NCBI GenBank assembly: GCA_937928755.1 | Contig: CALEZI010000062.1 | Coordinates: 1-14,670 of the forward strand | Direction: 5' to 3' | Source: an uncultured Rhodanobacteraceae bacterium | Lineage (GTDB): Bacteria; Pseudomonadota; Gammaproteobacteria; Xanthomonadales; SZUA-5 | Length of the DNA stretch: 14,670 bases | Part shown: positions 7,091 to 13,518 of the stretch, in pieces | Layout: every line of letters starts with the position of its first letter | Numbering within the stretch: position 1 is the first letter of the stretch | Position numbers and translations under genes: made by a program | The notes under the pieces: generated by a model | The model's database searches: none | What the model saw: only the letters and a program-made list of their open reading frames with translations | What the model was told of the DNA's origin: nothing

Positions 7091-8077
7091 ATGAAACTCG
7101 CATCCCTCAAGCGCGGTGGCCGTGATGGCACGCTGGTCGTGGTTTCGCGCGATCTCAAGCACGCCGTGGAGGTACGTCCGATCGCGGCGACGCTGCAGCA
7201 GGCGCTGGATGGCTGGTCGGATATCGCGCCGCGGCTGAACGCGGTCTCCGAGGGGCTCAATGCCGGGCGTGCGCACGGCGCCTTCGAACTCGACTTCGAT
7301 TACCTCGCTGCACCATTGCCGCGGGCTTACGAGTTCGTCGACGGCAGCGCTTACCTGCCACACGTCGAGCGCGTGCGCCGGGCGCGCAATGCAGAGGTGC
7401 CACAGAGTTTTTATGTCGATCCGTTGATGTACCAGGCGACCAGCGCACAGTTTCTCGGGCCGCGCGACCCGGTCCAGGTGGTCAGCGAGGACTACGGCAT
7501 CGATCTCGAGGCCGAGGTGGTGGTGGTGACCGACGATGTGCCGATGGCGGTCACGCCGGAGCAGGCCGCGGCGCACATCCAGTTGATCGGCCTGGTCAAC
7601 GACGTCAGCTTGCGCAACCTGATCCCCGACGAGTTGGCCAAAGGCTTCGGCTTCCTGCAGAGCAAGCCACGTTCAGCGCTGTCGCCGGTGCTGGTCACGC
7701 CCGACGAACTCGACGGTTATTGGGAGGATTCGACACTGCACCGCAAGCTGGTGACGCACATCGACGGCGAGCTGTTCGGCCAACCCGACGCCGGCACCGA
7801 CATGCAGTTCAACTTTGCGCAACTCGTCGCGCACGCCGCGAAGACGCGCAACCTCACCGCCGGCAGCATCGTCGGCTCCGGCACCGTCGCCAACCAGGAC
7901 GAAAACGTCGGCGCCTCCTGCCTCGCCGAAAAACGCATGCTCGAAGTGATCCGCGACGGCAAACCCTCGACGCCGTTCCTGAAGTACGGCCAGCGCGTGC
8001 GCATCGAGATGTTCGACGACGCGGGGGCGAGCCTGTTCGGCGCGATCGAGCAGGAGATCGTGGCTTACGGGGGCTGA
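7091..8077 (+). CDS. Fumarylacetoacetate hydrolase (FAH) family protein
   Basis: Metal-dependent hydrolase that cleaves a carbon-carbon bond in beta-diketo acids. Fumarylacetoacetase, the last step of tyrosine/homogentisate breakdown to fumarate and acetoacetate, is the best specific guess. It has 328 residues, a length I recall for bacterial fumarylacetoacetases. The N-terminal domain (MKLASLKRGGRDGTLVVVSR) is typical of the bacterial group. Likely metal ligands by alignment to animal FAH are D110 (FYVDPLMYQ), E140 and E142 (IDLEAEVVVV) and D171 (VNDVSLRNL). GSGTVANQDENVG is the usual active-site loop. The histidine found after the first ligand in animal FAH is not seen here. The ATG at 7091 has GGAG eight bases upstream; an upstream in-frame start inside the repeat is rejected. 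No other tyrosine-pathway gene is in the window. Confidence 0.85.
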   Translation: MKLASLKRGGRDGTLVVVSRDLKHAVEVRPIAATLQQALDGWSDIAPRLNAVSEGLNAGRAHGAFELDFDYLAAPLPRAYEFVDGSAYLPHVERVRRARNAEVPQSFYVDPLMYQATSAQFLGPRDPVQVVSEDYGIDLEAEVVVVTDDVPMAVTPEQAAAHIQLIGLVNDVSLRNLIPDELAKGFGFLQSKPRSALSPVLVTPDELDGYWEDSTLHRKLVTHIDGELFGQPDAGTDMQFNFAQLVAHAAKTRNLTAGSIVGSGTVANQDENVGASCLAEKRMLEVIRDGKPSTPFLKYGQRVRIEMFDDAGASLFGAIEQEIVAYGG

Positions 8078-8100
8078 GGTGCGCGGGAGTCTCGGCCCGG

Positions 8101-8125
8101 GATGAGGTGCTCTGGTCCCCTCATC
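8101..8125 (+). terminator. Weak hairpin after the FAH-family gene
   Basis: GATGAGG (8101-8107) pairs with CCTCATC (8119-8125) around an 11-base loop, about 23 bases past the stop. There is no U-tract, so it may not be an intrinsic terminator. The heptamer repeat begins two bases later. Confidence 0.3.
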
Positions 8126-8126
8126 A

Positions 8127-8287
8127 GAAGCGGGGCAGGGGGCAGGGGTTCAAGTTCAAGTGATGGTCGAACCGTGCGCCGAGGTTGGTTCTCGGCCGCT
8201 TCCTCGCCTTTTCGCAGATCCGGTTCGCTTTATCGTCGGACCGCGCGCCGATGCGGGTCCCCTGCACCCTGCCCCTTGCCCCGCTTC
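8127..8287. repeat. Heptamer-arm inverted repeat (GGGGCAG type), possible G-quadruplex
   Basis: The left arm (8127-8148) reads GAAGC then GGGGCAG units. The right arm (8259-8287) is the reverse complement with one mismatch in the outer 21 bases. Units are seven bases long. On the minus strand the right arm has four runs of three or four G separated by three, two and four bases, which fits the G-quadruplex consensus. The 110-base centre shows no gene. Together with the hairpin before it, this accounts for most of the 309-base gap 8078-8386; I saw no convincing promoter for the peptidase gene in the remainder. Confidence 0.85.
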
Positions 8288-8386
8288 TTCAACTCGCTTG
8301 TTCCGTCCCCGTGCCTTCCGCCACATGCATGAGCCCCTGTGAGGGCGCAGCCTCGCGACCCTGTTTCCCATTCCAGGATCGTCTGC

Positions 8387-10336
8387 ATGCACGCACTGCG
8401 TTTGTCCCTGTTGCCGTTCGCGCTGGCCGCGCTGCTCGCCGGCTGTTCCGACTCGCCGTCGACCGCGGTGGAAGCGCCCAAGGCGGCGGCTCCTGCGGCC
8501 ACGCCGCCGCCGGCCCCGGCGCGCGAGATCAAGCAGTACGACATCGACACGCTGCTGTCGAACCTGCGCCTCTCGGGTGCAGACATGTCTCCTGACGGCA
8601 GCAAGGTGCTGTACTCGTCGAACCAGACTGGCGTGATCAACCTCTACGAGATTGCTGCGGCCGGCGGCAAGCCGGTAGCCCTCACTCAGTCGACCACCGA
8701 TTCGATCTACGCCATCGGCTACTTTCCGAAGGACGGTCGCTTGCTGTACACCGCCGATCAGGGCGGCAACGAGCTCAACCACGTCTACGTGCGCGAGGCC
8801 GATGGCACGGTCAAGGACCTGACGCCGGGCGACAAGCACAAGGCGATGTTCGGCGGTTGGGCAGACGACGAGCAGAGTTTCTTCGTGATGACCAACGAGC
8901 GCGACGAGCGTTATTTCGACGTCTACGAGTACGCCGTCGACGGCTACCAGCGCACGCTGCTGTACCAGAACGAGAATGGCTATTTCCCCGGCGCGATCAG
9001 CCGCGACAAGCGCTACATCGCGCTCGGCAAGGTCAATACCACCAGCGATTCGGACATTGTCCTGTTCGATCGCGAGACGAAAACCGAAAAGGTCCTGACC
9101 CAGCACGAGGGCGTCGAGAGCAACGATTCGGTGGCGTTCACGCCGGACGGCGCGTTGCTCTACACCAGCAATCGCGGCGGCGAGTTCAGCCGCCTGCTGC
9201 GCATGGACCTGACCAGCGGCGAGAGCAGCGTGGTCTACGAGACGACGTGGGACGTGGTCGGTGCCGACTACACGCCCGACGACAGCCGTCTGGTGGTTTA
9301 CGTGAACGCCGACGCGCGCACCGAACTGGTGATGCTCGACGCAACGACGCTGCAACCGGTGGCGCTGCCGAAGGTGCCGGCGGGCGACGTCACCGGCGTC
9401 GACTTCTCCGAGGACGGCAAGCACCTGGTGTTCTATGTCGCGTCGAGCCGATTCCCGTCGTCGATCTGGACCGCCGAGCTCGGCGGCGAAGCGCGGCAAC
9501 TGGTGTCGGCGCTGAATCCGGCGATCGATGTCGACGACCTCGTCGAAGGCGAGGTGGTGCGCTTCAACAGCTACGACGGCCTGGAAATTCCCGGGATCAT
9601 CTACATGCCGCATGGCGCCAGCGACGCCGCCAAGGTGCCCGGCCTGGTCTGGGTGCATGGCGGCCCGGGCGGGCAGTCGCGACTGAACTATTCGGCGTTG
9701 ATCCAGTACCTGGTCAACCACGGCTATGCGGTCTACGCGATCAACAACCGCGGCAGCTCCGGTTACGGCAAGACCTTCTACGCCGCGGACGATCGCAAGC
9801 ACGGCGAAGCCGATCTCGACGACGTGGTCGAGAGCAAGAAACTCATGATCGGCACTGGCAAGATCGACCCGGAACGCATCGGCATCATCGGTGGCAGCTA
9901 TGGCGGCTACATGACGCTGGCGGCGCTGACCTATCGCCCGGATGCCTTCAAGGTCGGCGTCGACATCTTCGGCGTGGCCAACTGGCTGCGCACGCTGGAA
10001 AGCATCCCGGCGTGGTGGGAAGCGCAGCGTCAGGCGTTGTACGCCGAACTTGGCGATCCGGTGGCCGACAAGGAACGCCTGATGCGCATCAGCCCGCTGT
10101 TTCACGCCGACAAGATCAGCAAGCCGCTGATCGTGCTGCAGGGCGCCAACGATCCGCGTGTGCTCAAGGTCGAGTCCGACGAGATCGTCGCCGCCGTCAA
10201 GGCCAACAATGTGCCGGTCGAGTACGTGGTGTTCGACGACGAGGGCCACGGCTTCGTCAAGCGCGAGAACGAGAAGACCGGCTACGAGGCGGTGCTCAAG
10301 TTTCTGGATACGCACCTCAAGGGTGCGGCGAAGTAA
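8387..10336 (+). CDS. S9-family prolyl oligopeptidase-type serine peptidase, lipoprotein
   Basis: A secreted serine peptidase of the dipeptidyl-peptidase IV/acylaminoacyl-peptidase type that would cut small peptides in the periplasm or at the outer membrane. It has 649 residues. The signal MHALRLSLLPFALAALLAGC has a lipobox (LAGC, Cys20) followed by Ser, then a Pro/Ala-rich tether to about residue 45. A TolB/DPP-IV-like beta-propeller (about 55-385) includes repeats such as MSPDGSKVLYSSN and FTPDGALLYTSNRGG. The C-terminal alpha/beta-hydrolase domain carries the oxyanion-hole region HGGPGG, nucleophile Ser504 in GGSYGGYM, Asp589 in GANDPR and His621 in DEGHGF, so the triad is complete and normally spaced. 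The ATG at 8387 has AGGA eight bases upstream; the longer GTG start at 8339 would bury the signal peptide. It appears monocistronic. Confidence 0.93.
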   Translation: MHALRLSLLPFALAALLAGCSDSPSTAVEAPKAAAPAATPPPAPAREIKQYDIDTLLSNLRLSGADMSPDGSKVLYSSNQTGVINLYEIAAAGGKPVALTQSTTDSIYAIGYFPKDGRLLYTADQGGNELNHVYVREADGTVKDLTPGDKHKAMFGGWADDEQSFFVMTNERDERYFDVYEYAVDGYQRTLLYQNENGYFPGAISRDKRYIALGKVNTTSDSDIVLFDRETKTEKVLTQHEGVESNDSVAFTPDGALLYTSNRGGEFSRLLRMDLTSGESSVVYETTWDVVGADYTPDDSRLVVYVNADARTELVMLDATTLQPVALPKVPAGDVTGVDFSEDGKHLVFYVASSRFPSSIWTAELGGEARQLVSALNPAIDVDDLVEGEVVRFNSYDGLEIPGIIYMPHGASDAAKVPGLVWVHGGPGGQSRLNYSALIQYLVNHGYAVYAINNRGSSGYGKTFYAADDRKHGEADLDDVVESKKLMIGTGKIDPERIGIIGGSYGGYMTLAALTYRPDAFKVGVDIFGVANWLRTLESIPAWWEAQRQALYAELGDPVADKERLMRISPLFHADKISKPLIVLQGANDPRVLKVESDEIVAAVKANNVPVEYVVFDDEGHGFVKRENEKTGYEAVLKFLDTHLKGAAK

Positions 10337-10346
10337 ACGGCCGTCG

Positions 10347-10379
10347 GGTGGAACCCCGGCCATCAGCCGGGATTCCACC
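10347..10379. repeat. REP-like stem-loop after the S9 peptidase gene
   Basis: GGTGGAACCCCGGC (10347-10360) pairs with GCCGGGATTCCACC (10366-10379) with one mismatch and a five-base CATCA loop. Both strands begin with GGTGG, the GTGG foot typical of REP elements. It lies 11 bases past the peptidase stop and could stabilise the 3' end or help termination, but no U-tract follows. Confidence 0.75.
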
Positions 10380-10427
10380 GTCGGCGATGCGCCACATTGC
10401 GCAGGATCCGCCCTGCTTCCGCTACTC

Positions 10428-10499
10428 GTGGGAGCGGGTTCATCCCGCGATCCTCTCGCCATGCAGAGCCAGAAGATCGCGGGATAAACCCGCTCCCAC
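10428..10499. repeat. Inverted pair of REP elements (REPIN/BIME-like)
   Basis: A 25-base unit starting GTGGGAGCGGGTT and ending ATCCCGCGATC lies at 10428-10452. Its reverse complement, with one base changed, lies at 10475-10499, with a 22-base spacer. Each unit has its own GCGGG/CCCGC hairpin. The unit closely resembles the GTGGGAGCGGGCTTGCCCGC REPs of Pseudomonas (established knowledge, recalled without a search). It lies between the converging peptidase and mscL genes, the usual place for REP pairs. Confidence 0.92.
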
Positions 10500-10516
10500 A
10501 GAAGCAGTATTCGAGG

Positions 10517-10930
10517 CTACTTCTTCAACAAATCCCGGATCTCGCGCAGCAGGGCGACGTCTTCCGGGGTCGCCGGCGGCGCCGGGGGCGCTTCTTCGGC
10601 CTTCTTCTTGATCCGGTTCATGGCCTTGATGACCATGAACAGGGCCCAGGCGACGATGACGAACTGGATGGTCGCGTTGATGAACTCGCCGTAGCCGATA
10701 GCCACTTCCGGCTTGATCACCTTGTCGGCTTCCATCAGCGCATTTTGCAGCACCAGTTTCTTGTCGGCGAAATCGATGCCGCCCATCGCCAGTCCGAGCG
10801 GCGGCATCAGCACCTTGTCGACCAGGGCGCCGACGATCTTGCCGAAGGCGCCGCCGATGATGACGCCGACCGCGAGGTCGACCACGTTGCCGCGCATTGC
10901 GAAATCGCGAAACTCGCTCATGAAACTCAT
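10517..10930 (-). CDS. mscL: Large-conductance mechanosensitive channel MscL
   Basis: Homopentameric inner-membrane channel that opens under membrane tension to release solutes on osmotic downshock. It has 137 residues, normal for MscL. The N-terminus MSFMSEFRDFAMRGNVVDLA and the first helix (AVGVIIGGAFGKIVGALVDKVLMPPLGL, about 19-46) are the family signature. A periplasmic loop (about 47-72) follows, then a second helix (about 73-98, INATIQFVIVAWALFMVI), a Pro/Ala/Glu-rich linker and a C-terminal helix (DVALLREIRDLL) of the cytoplasmic bundle. The ATG at 10930 is fixed by AAGGA about seven bases upstream; the next Met (10921) is less well spaced. It is divergent from rimB, with a 100-base shared upstream region in which I see no convincing promoter on either strand. 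Confidence 0.96.
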   Translation of the reverse strand: MSFMSEFRDFAMRGNVVDLAVGVIIGGAFGKIVGALVDKVLMPPLGLAMGGIDFADKKLVLQNALMEADKVIKPEVAIGYGEFINATIQFVIVAWALFMVIKAMNRIKKKAEEAPPAPPATPEDVALLREIRDLLKK

Positions 10931-11030
10931 GGATGTTCCTTTTCGAAGTTCGCCGACACGTCGCCGGTAGCCCACTTTAGCAAAGCCGACCAGATGCCGG
11001 TGGCCGTCGTTCTCTGCTAGCTTGCCGGCC

Positions 11031-11504
11031 ATGATCGATGTCGAATCCAGTGCGATTCCGCTGACCCGCCCGCGCATCGTCGGCTGGCGCGAATGGTTGG
11101 CTTTGCCGGAACTTGGAGTGGCTGCGATCAAGGTCAAGATCGATTCCGGTGCGCGCTCCTCGGCGCTGCATGTGGTACGCCAGGAACGCTTTCATCTGCG
11201 CCAGCAAGCTTGGGTGCGTTTTACCGTCGAATCCGATGGTCCGGGCTCGCCGAGCATCGAATCCGAAGCCGAAGTCGTCGACGAGCGTTATGTGACCGAC
11301 TCCGGTGGTCACACCACGCGGCGACCGTTCATCCGCACCCTGGTGTGCCTCGGTGGCGAGTGTTGGCCGATCGAAATCAACCTCACCGACCGCAGGCACA
11401 TGCTGTTTCCGATGCTGCTGGGTCGTACCGCGATGCAGGGGCGATTGCTGATCGATCCCGCGCGCTCGTTTGTGCACGGTGGCAGCAACGAGGAAGAACA
11501 ATGA
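11031..11504 (+). CDS. rimB: RimB-type retropepsin-like (ATP-dependent zinc protease family) protein
   Basis: A small protease-fold protein of the family annotated as ATP-dependent zinc protease or RimK-associated protease. In Pseudomonas the homologue RimB acts against the glutamate tail that RimK adds to ribosomal protein S6 (established knowledge, recalled). It has 157 residues. The retropepsin-like motif is in KVKIDSGARSSALH (Asp38-Ser39-Gly40-Ala41), where the family more often has DTGA. The C-terminal MLFPMLLGRTAM is also characteristic. I chose the ATG at 11031 over a TTG nine bases earlier; no strong ribosome-binding site is seen for either. The stop is ten bases before the rimK start and overlaps rimK's GAGG ribosome-binding site, so translation is probably coupled. 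Confidence 0.82.
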   Translation: MIDVESSAIPLTRPRIVGWREWLALPELGVAAIKVKIDSGARSSALHVVRQERFHLRQQAWVRFTVESDGPGSPSIESEAEVVDERYVTDSGGHTTRRPFIRTLVCLGGECWPIEINLTDRRHMLFPMLLGRTAMQGRLLIDPARSFVHGGSNEEEQ

Positions 11505-11514
11505 GGTTTGCTGG

Positions 11515-12402
11515 ATGAAACTTGCGATCCTGTCGCGCAACCGCAAGCTGTATTCGACCCGACGACTGGTCGAGGCCGCACAACAGCGCGGACATACGGT
11601 GCGCGTGATCGACCCGTTGCGCTGCTACATGCGCATCAGCCCGGGACTGGCCGAAATCCACTACAAGGGCAAGGTGCTGGAGGGCTTCGACGCAATCATC
11701 CCGCGTATCGGCGCCTCGATCACCTTCTATGGCACTGCCGTGGTCCGCCAGTTCGAATCGATGGGCGTCTACACCGTCAATGGTGCGGACGGCATCGGCC
11801 GTGCACGCGACAAGCTGCGTTCGATGCAGTTGCTGTCGCAGCAGGGCATCGGCCTGCCTACCACGGTGTGTGCCGATAGTCCGGACGACACCGATGATCT
11901 GGTGGCGATGCTCGGCGATCCACCGCACATTCTGAAGCTGGTCGAGGGCACCCAGGGACAGGGCGTGGTGCTGGCCGAAACACTGTCGGCGTCGATCAGC
12001 CTGGCCGAGGCCTTCCGCGGTGTGCGCGCGCATTTCCTCATGCAGGAGTTCATCCGCGAGGCCAAGGGCTCGGACCTGCGCTGTTTCGTGGTCGGCGGCA
12101 AGGTGATCGCAACCATGATGCGCAGCGCTCGCGAGGGCGAGTTCCGTTCCAACCTGCATCGCGGTGGCCGCGGCACGCGGGTGAAGCTGACGCGCGAGGA
12201 AAACAGCACGGCGGTGCGTGCCGCAGCGACCATGGGCCTGGGCGTCGCCGGTGTCGACCTGTTGCGCTCCGAGCGTGGTCCGCTGGTGCTCGAGGTCAAT
12301 TCCTCGCCCGGTCTGGAGGGTATCGAGAACGTTTCCGGCATCGATGTCGCTGGAATCATCATCGATTATGTCGAGCGTGCCAGCCGACGGCGCGAGCGCT
12401 GA
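11515..12402 (+). CDS. rimK: Ribosomal protein S6--L-glutamate ligase RimK
   Basis: ATP-grasp ligase that adds glutamate residues to the C-terminus of ribosomal protein S6 in the cytoplasm. It has 295 residues against about 300 in E. coli. The N-terminal pre-ATP-grasp domain reads MKLAILSRNRKLYSTRRL with IIPRIGASITFYG at 61-73. The ATP-grasp lysine and loop are in LKLVEGTQGQGVVLA (K141). The metal and phosphate ligands are D248 (AGVDLL), E260 and N262 (VLEVNSSPGLEGIE). The ATG at 11515 has GAGG eight bases upstream, formed by the rimB stop codon region; an earlier in-frame start within rimB is rejected. It is followed eight bases later by truC. RimA, the third member of the Pseudomonas rim operon, is not present. 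Confidence 0.95.
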   Translation: MKLAILSRNRKLYSTRRLVEAAQQRGHTVRVIDPLRCYMRISPGLAEIHYKGKVLEGFDAIIPRIGASITFYGTAVVRQFESMGVYTVNGADGIGRARDKLRSMQLLSQQGIGLPTTVCADSPDDTDDLVAMLGDPPHILKLVEGTQGQGVVLAETLSASISLAEAFRGVRAHFLMQEFIREAKGSDLRCFVVGGKVIATMMRSAREGEFRSNLHRGGRGTRVKLTREENSTAVRAAATMGLGVAGVDLLRSERGPLVLEVNSSPGLEGIENVSGIDVAGIIIDYVERASRRRER

Positions 12403-12410
12403 TCGCGCCG

Positions 12411-13109
12411 ATGCAGATCGAAGTTCTCGCGCACAACGAGCGCTGGCTTGCGGTCAACAAGCCGGCCGGGCTGTCGGTCTACGAATCGTCCTACACCGGA
12501 CCGCGCGAAGAGACGCTGCTGGGCCTGTTGCGCAAGCAACTCGATGTCGACCGCCTGCACGCCATCCATCGGCTCGACCACGCCACCAGCGGCGTATTGC
12601 TGCTGGCGCGCGACGCGCGCTCGGCAGCGATGCTGTCCGGGCAGTTCGAATCGCGCGCAGTCGACAAACGCTACATCGCCGTCGTGCGCGGGGAGCCCGC
12701 CGACGTGTTCGAAGTCGATCATCCGCTCAGCGGGTCGGACGGCCGCGGTGCCGGCAAGCCGGCACTGACGCGATTTCGCACGCTGGCCCGGGTGCGCCTG
12801 CCGATTCCGCTGGCGCGCCATCCCGAGGCCCGTTATGCGCTGATCGAGGCCAGCCCGGAGACCGGCCGCTACCATCAGATCCGGCGCCATCTGAAACACG
12901 CGGCGCACCCGATCGTCGGCGACGTCAAATACGGCAAAGGAGAGCACAACCGCGTATTCCGCCAGCACTATGGCGTGCATCGACTGCTGCTGCACGCGCG
13001 CGGGCTGAGTTTCATCGATCCGCTGGACGATTCGAAGATCAGCGTCGAGGCGCCGTACGATGCCGCGTTCACCAAGGCGCTGGCGGTGTTCGGGGAATTG
13101 CTGGCGTAG
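12411..13109 (+). CDS. truC: tRNA pseudouridine(65) synthase TruC
   Basis: RluA-type pseudouridine synthase expected to convert uridine 65 in the T-arm of some tRNAs. It has 232 residues, a little shorter than E. coli TruC (about 260) because it lacks the C-terminal tail. The catalytic aspartate is D56 in AIHRLDHATSGVLLLARD. The N-terminal substrate-loop motif VNKPAGLSV and the TruC-like block SPETGRYHQIRRHLKHAAHP with IVGDVKYG are all present; this block matches TruC as I recall it better than RluA, RluC or RluD. It starts eight bases after rimK on the same strand, so it is probably co-transcribed. The ribosome-binding site is weak. The alternative is another RluA-family synthase with a different target. 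Confidence 0.85.
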   Translation: MQIEVLAHNERWLAVNKPAGLSVYESSYTGPREETLLGLLRKQLDVDRLHAIHRLDHATSGVLLLARDARSAAMLSGQFESRAVDKRYIAVVRGEPADVFEVDHPLSGSDGRGAGKPALTRFRTLARVRLPIPLARHPEARYALIEASPETGRYHQIRRHLKHAAHPIVGDVKYGKGEHNRVFRQHYGVHRLLLHARGLSFIDPLDDSKISVEAPYDAAFTKALAVFGELLA

Positions 13110-13111
13110 TG

Positions 13112-13144
13112 CGGCTCCGGCGCGTGCAGGGCAGATTGGAGCCG
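13112..13144 (+). terminator. Possible weak hairpin after truC
   Basis: CGGCTCC (13112-13118) can pair with GGAGCCG (13138-13144), two bases past the truC stop. The loop is long (19 bases) and there is no U-tract, so a terminator role is weakly supported. Confidence 0.25.
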
Positions 13145-13197
13145 AAGGCTTGATCGCGCCGGCGGCCGCGCCTTTTCACGCAGGCCTGTCGCAGAGC

Positions 13198-13260
13198 GTC
13201 GGGCGCCTCGCGTGTGAGGTTCAGGCGACTCGCCTGGCAACCAGGACGCGAGGACCCGAC
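13198..13260. repeat. REP-like inverted repeat with internal hairpins
   Basis: GTCGGGCGCCTCGCG (13198-13212) is nearly the reverse complement of CGCGAGGACCCGAC (13247-13260), with one gap or mismatch. Inside, CAGGCG-ACT-CGCCTG (13222-13236) and CCTGG-CAA-CCAGG (13233-13245) form two mutually exclusive small hairpins. This is non-coding and has no second copy in the window. With the truC hairpin and the nonamer repeat it fills the 409-base gap 13110-13518. Confidence 0.55.
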
Positions 13261-13280
13261 CTACCCGTGCAAAGGGGGCA

Positions 13281-13451
13281 ATTTTGTCCGCAAAGGGTGA
13301 GACGGGCTTTCGAGCGGCATGCCGCTCGCCGTTGAACGACCGTCAGCTTGCTGACGGGCCGGACGCAAAGGACGCAAAGAAGAGCGGAGAAGGAGACATT
13401 CACTGGTCTTTGGCTTTCCTTTGCGTTCTTTGCGTCCTTCGCGGACAAAAT
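13281..13451. repeat. Nonamer-arm inverted repeat, copy 3 (interrupted)
   Basis: The outer ends ATTTTGTCCGC (13281-13291) and GCGGACAAAAT (13441-13451) are perfect complements. The right arm (13419-13446) has two changes relative to copy 2. The left arm is split: GTCCGCAAAGG (13286-13296), then unrelated sequence, then GGACGCAAAGGACGCAAAG from 13361. Removing 66 bases restores the arm of copies 1 and 2. The centre is short (about 38 bases) and unlike theirs. It lies upstream of the isoaspartyl peptidase gene. Confidence 0.9.
13297..13360. mobile_element. Two-hairpin segment inserted in the nonamer repeat
   Basis: This 64-base segment interrupts the left arm of copy 3 and is flanked by GG on both sides, which could be a two-base target duplication or chance. 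It contains the perfect 18-base palindrome CGAGCGGCATGCCGCTCG (13311-13328) and CCGTCAGC-TT-GCTGACGG (13340-13357). GACGGGC occurs near both ends (13301 and 13353). It has the look of a REP- or MITE-like non-autonomous element, but no second copy is in the window. Confidence 0.5.
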
Positions 13452-13518
13452 CTAGAGTTTGATCTTGCGTAAGTCCTCACCTCGACGCGGTCACCGTCAC
13501 TGAACCACCGGAGTTTCA

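Noticed and set aside
8156..10462. A 768-codon open frame on the minus strand opposite the S9 peptidase gene
   Set aside because: It is exactly antisense to a gene with a complete catalytic triad and signal peptide, its product is low-complexity (Arg/Val/Ala/His/Asp-rich) with no recognisable domain, and it runs on into the REP repeats. Long antisense frames are expected in GC-rich DNA.
8857..10611. A 584-codon plus-strand frame overlapping the S9 peptidase in another phase
   Set aside because: Arg-rich out-of-phase reading of the peptidase gene, continuing through REP DNA; no domain.
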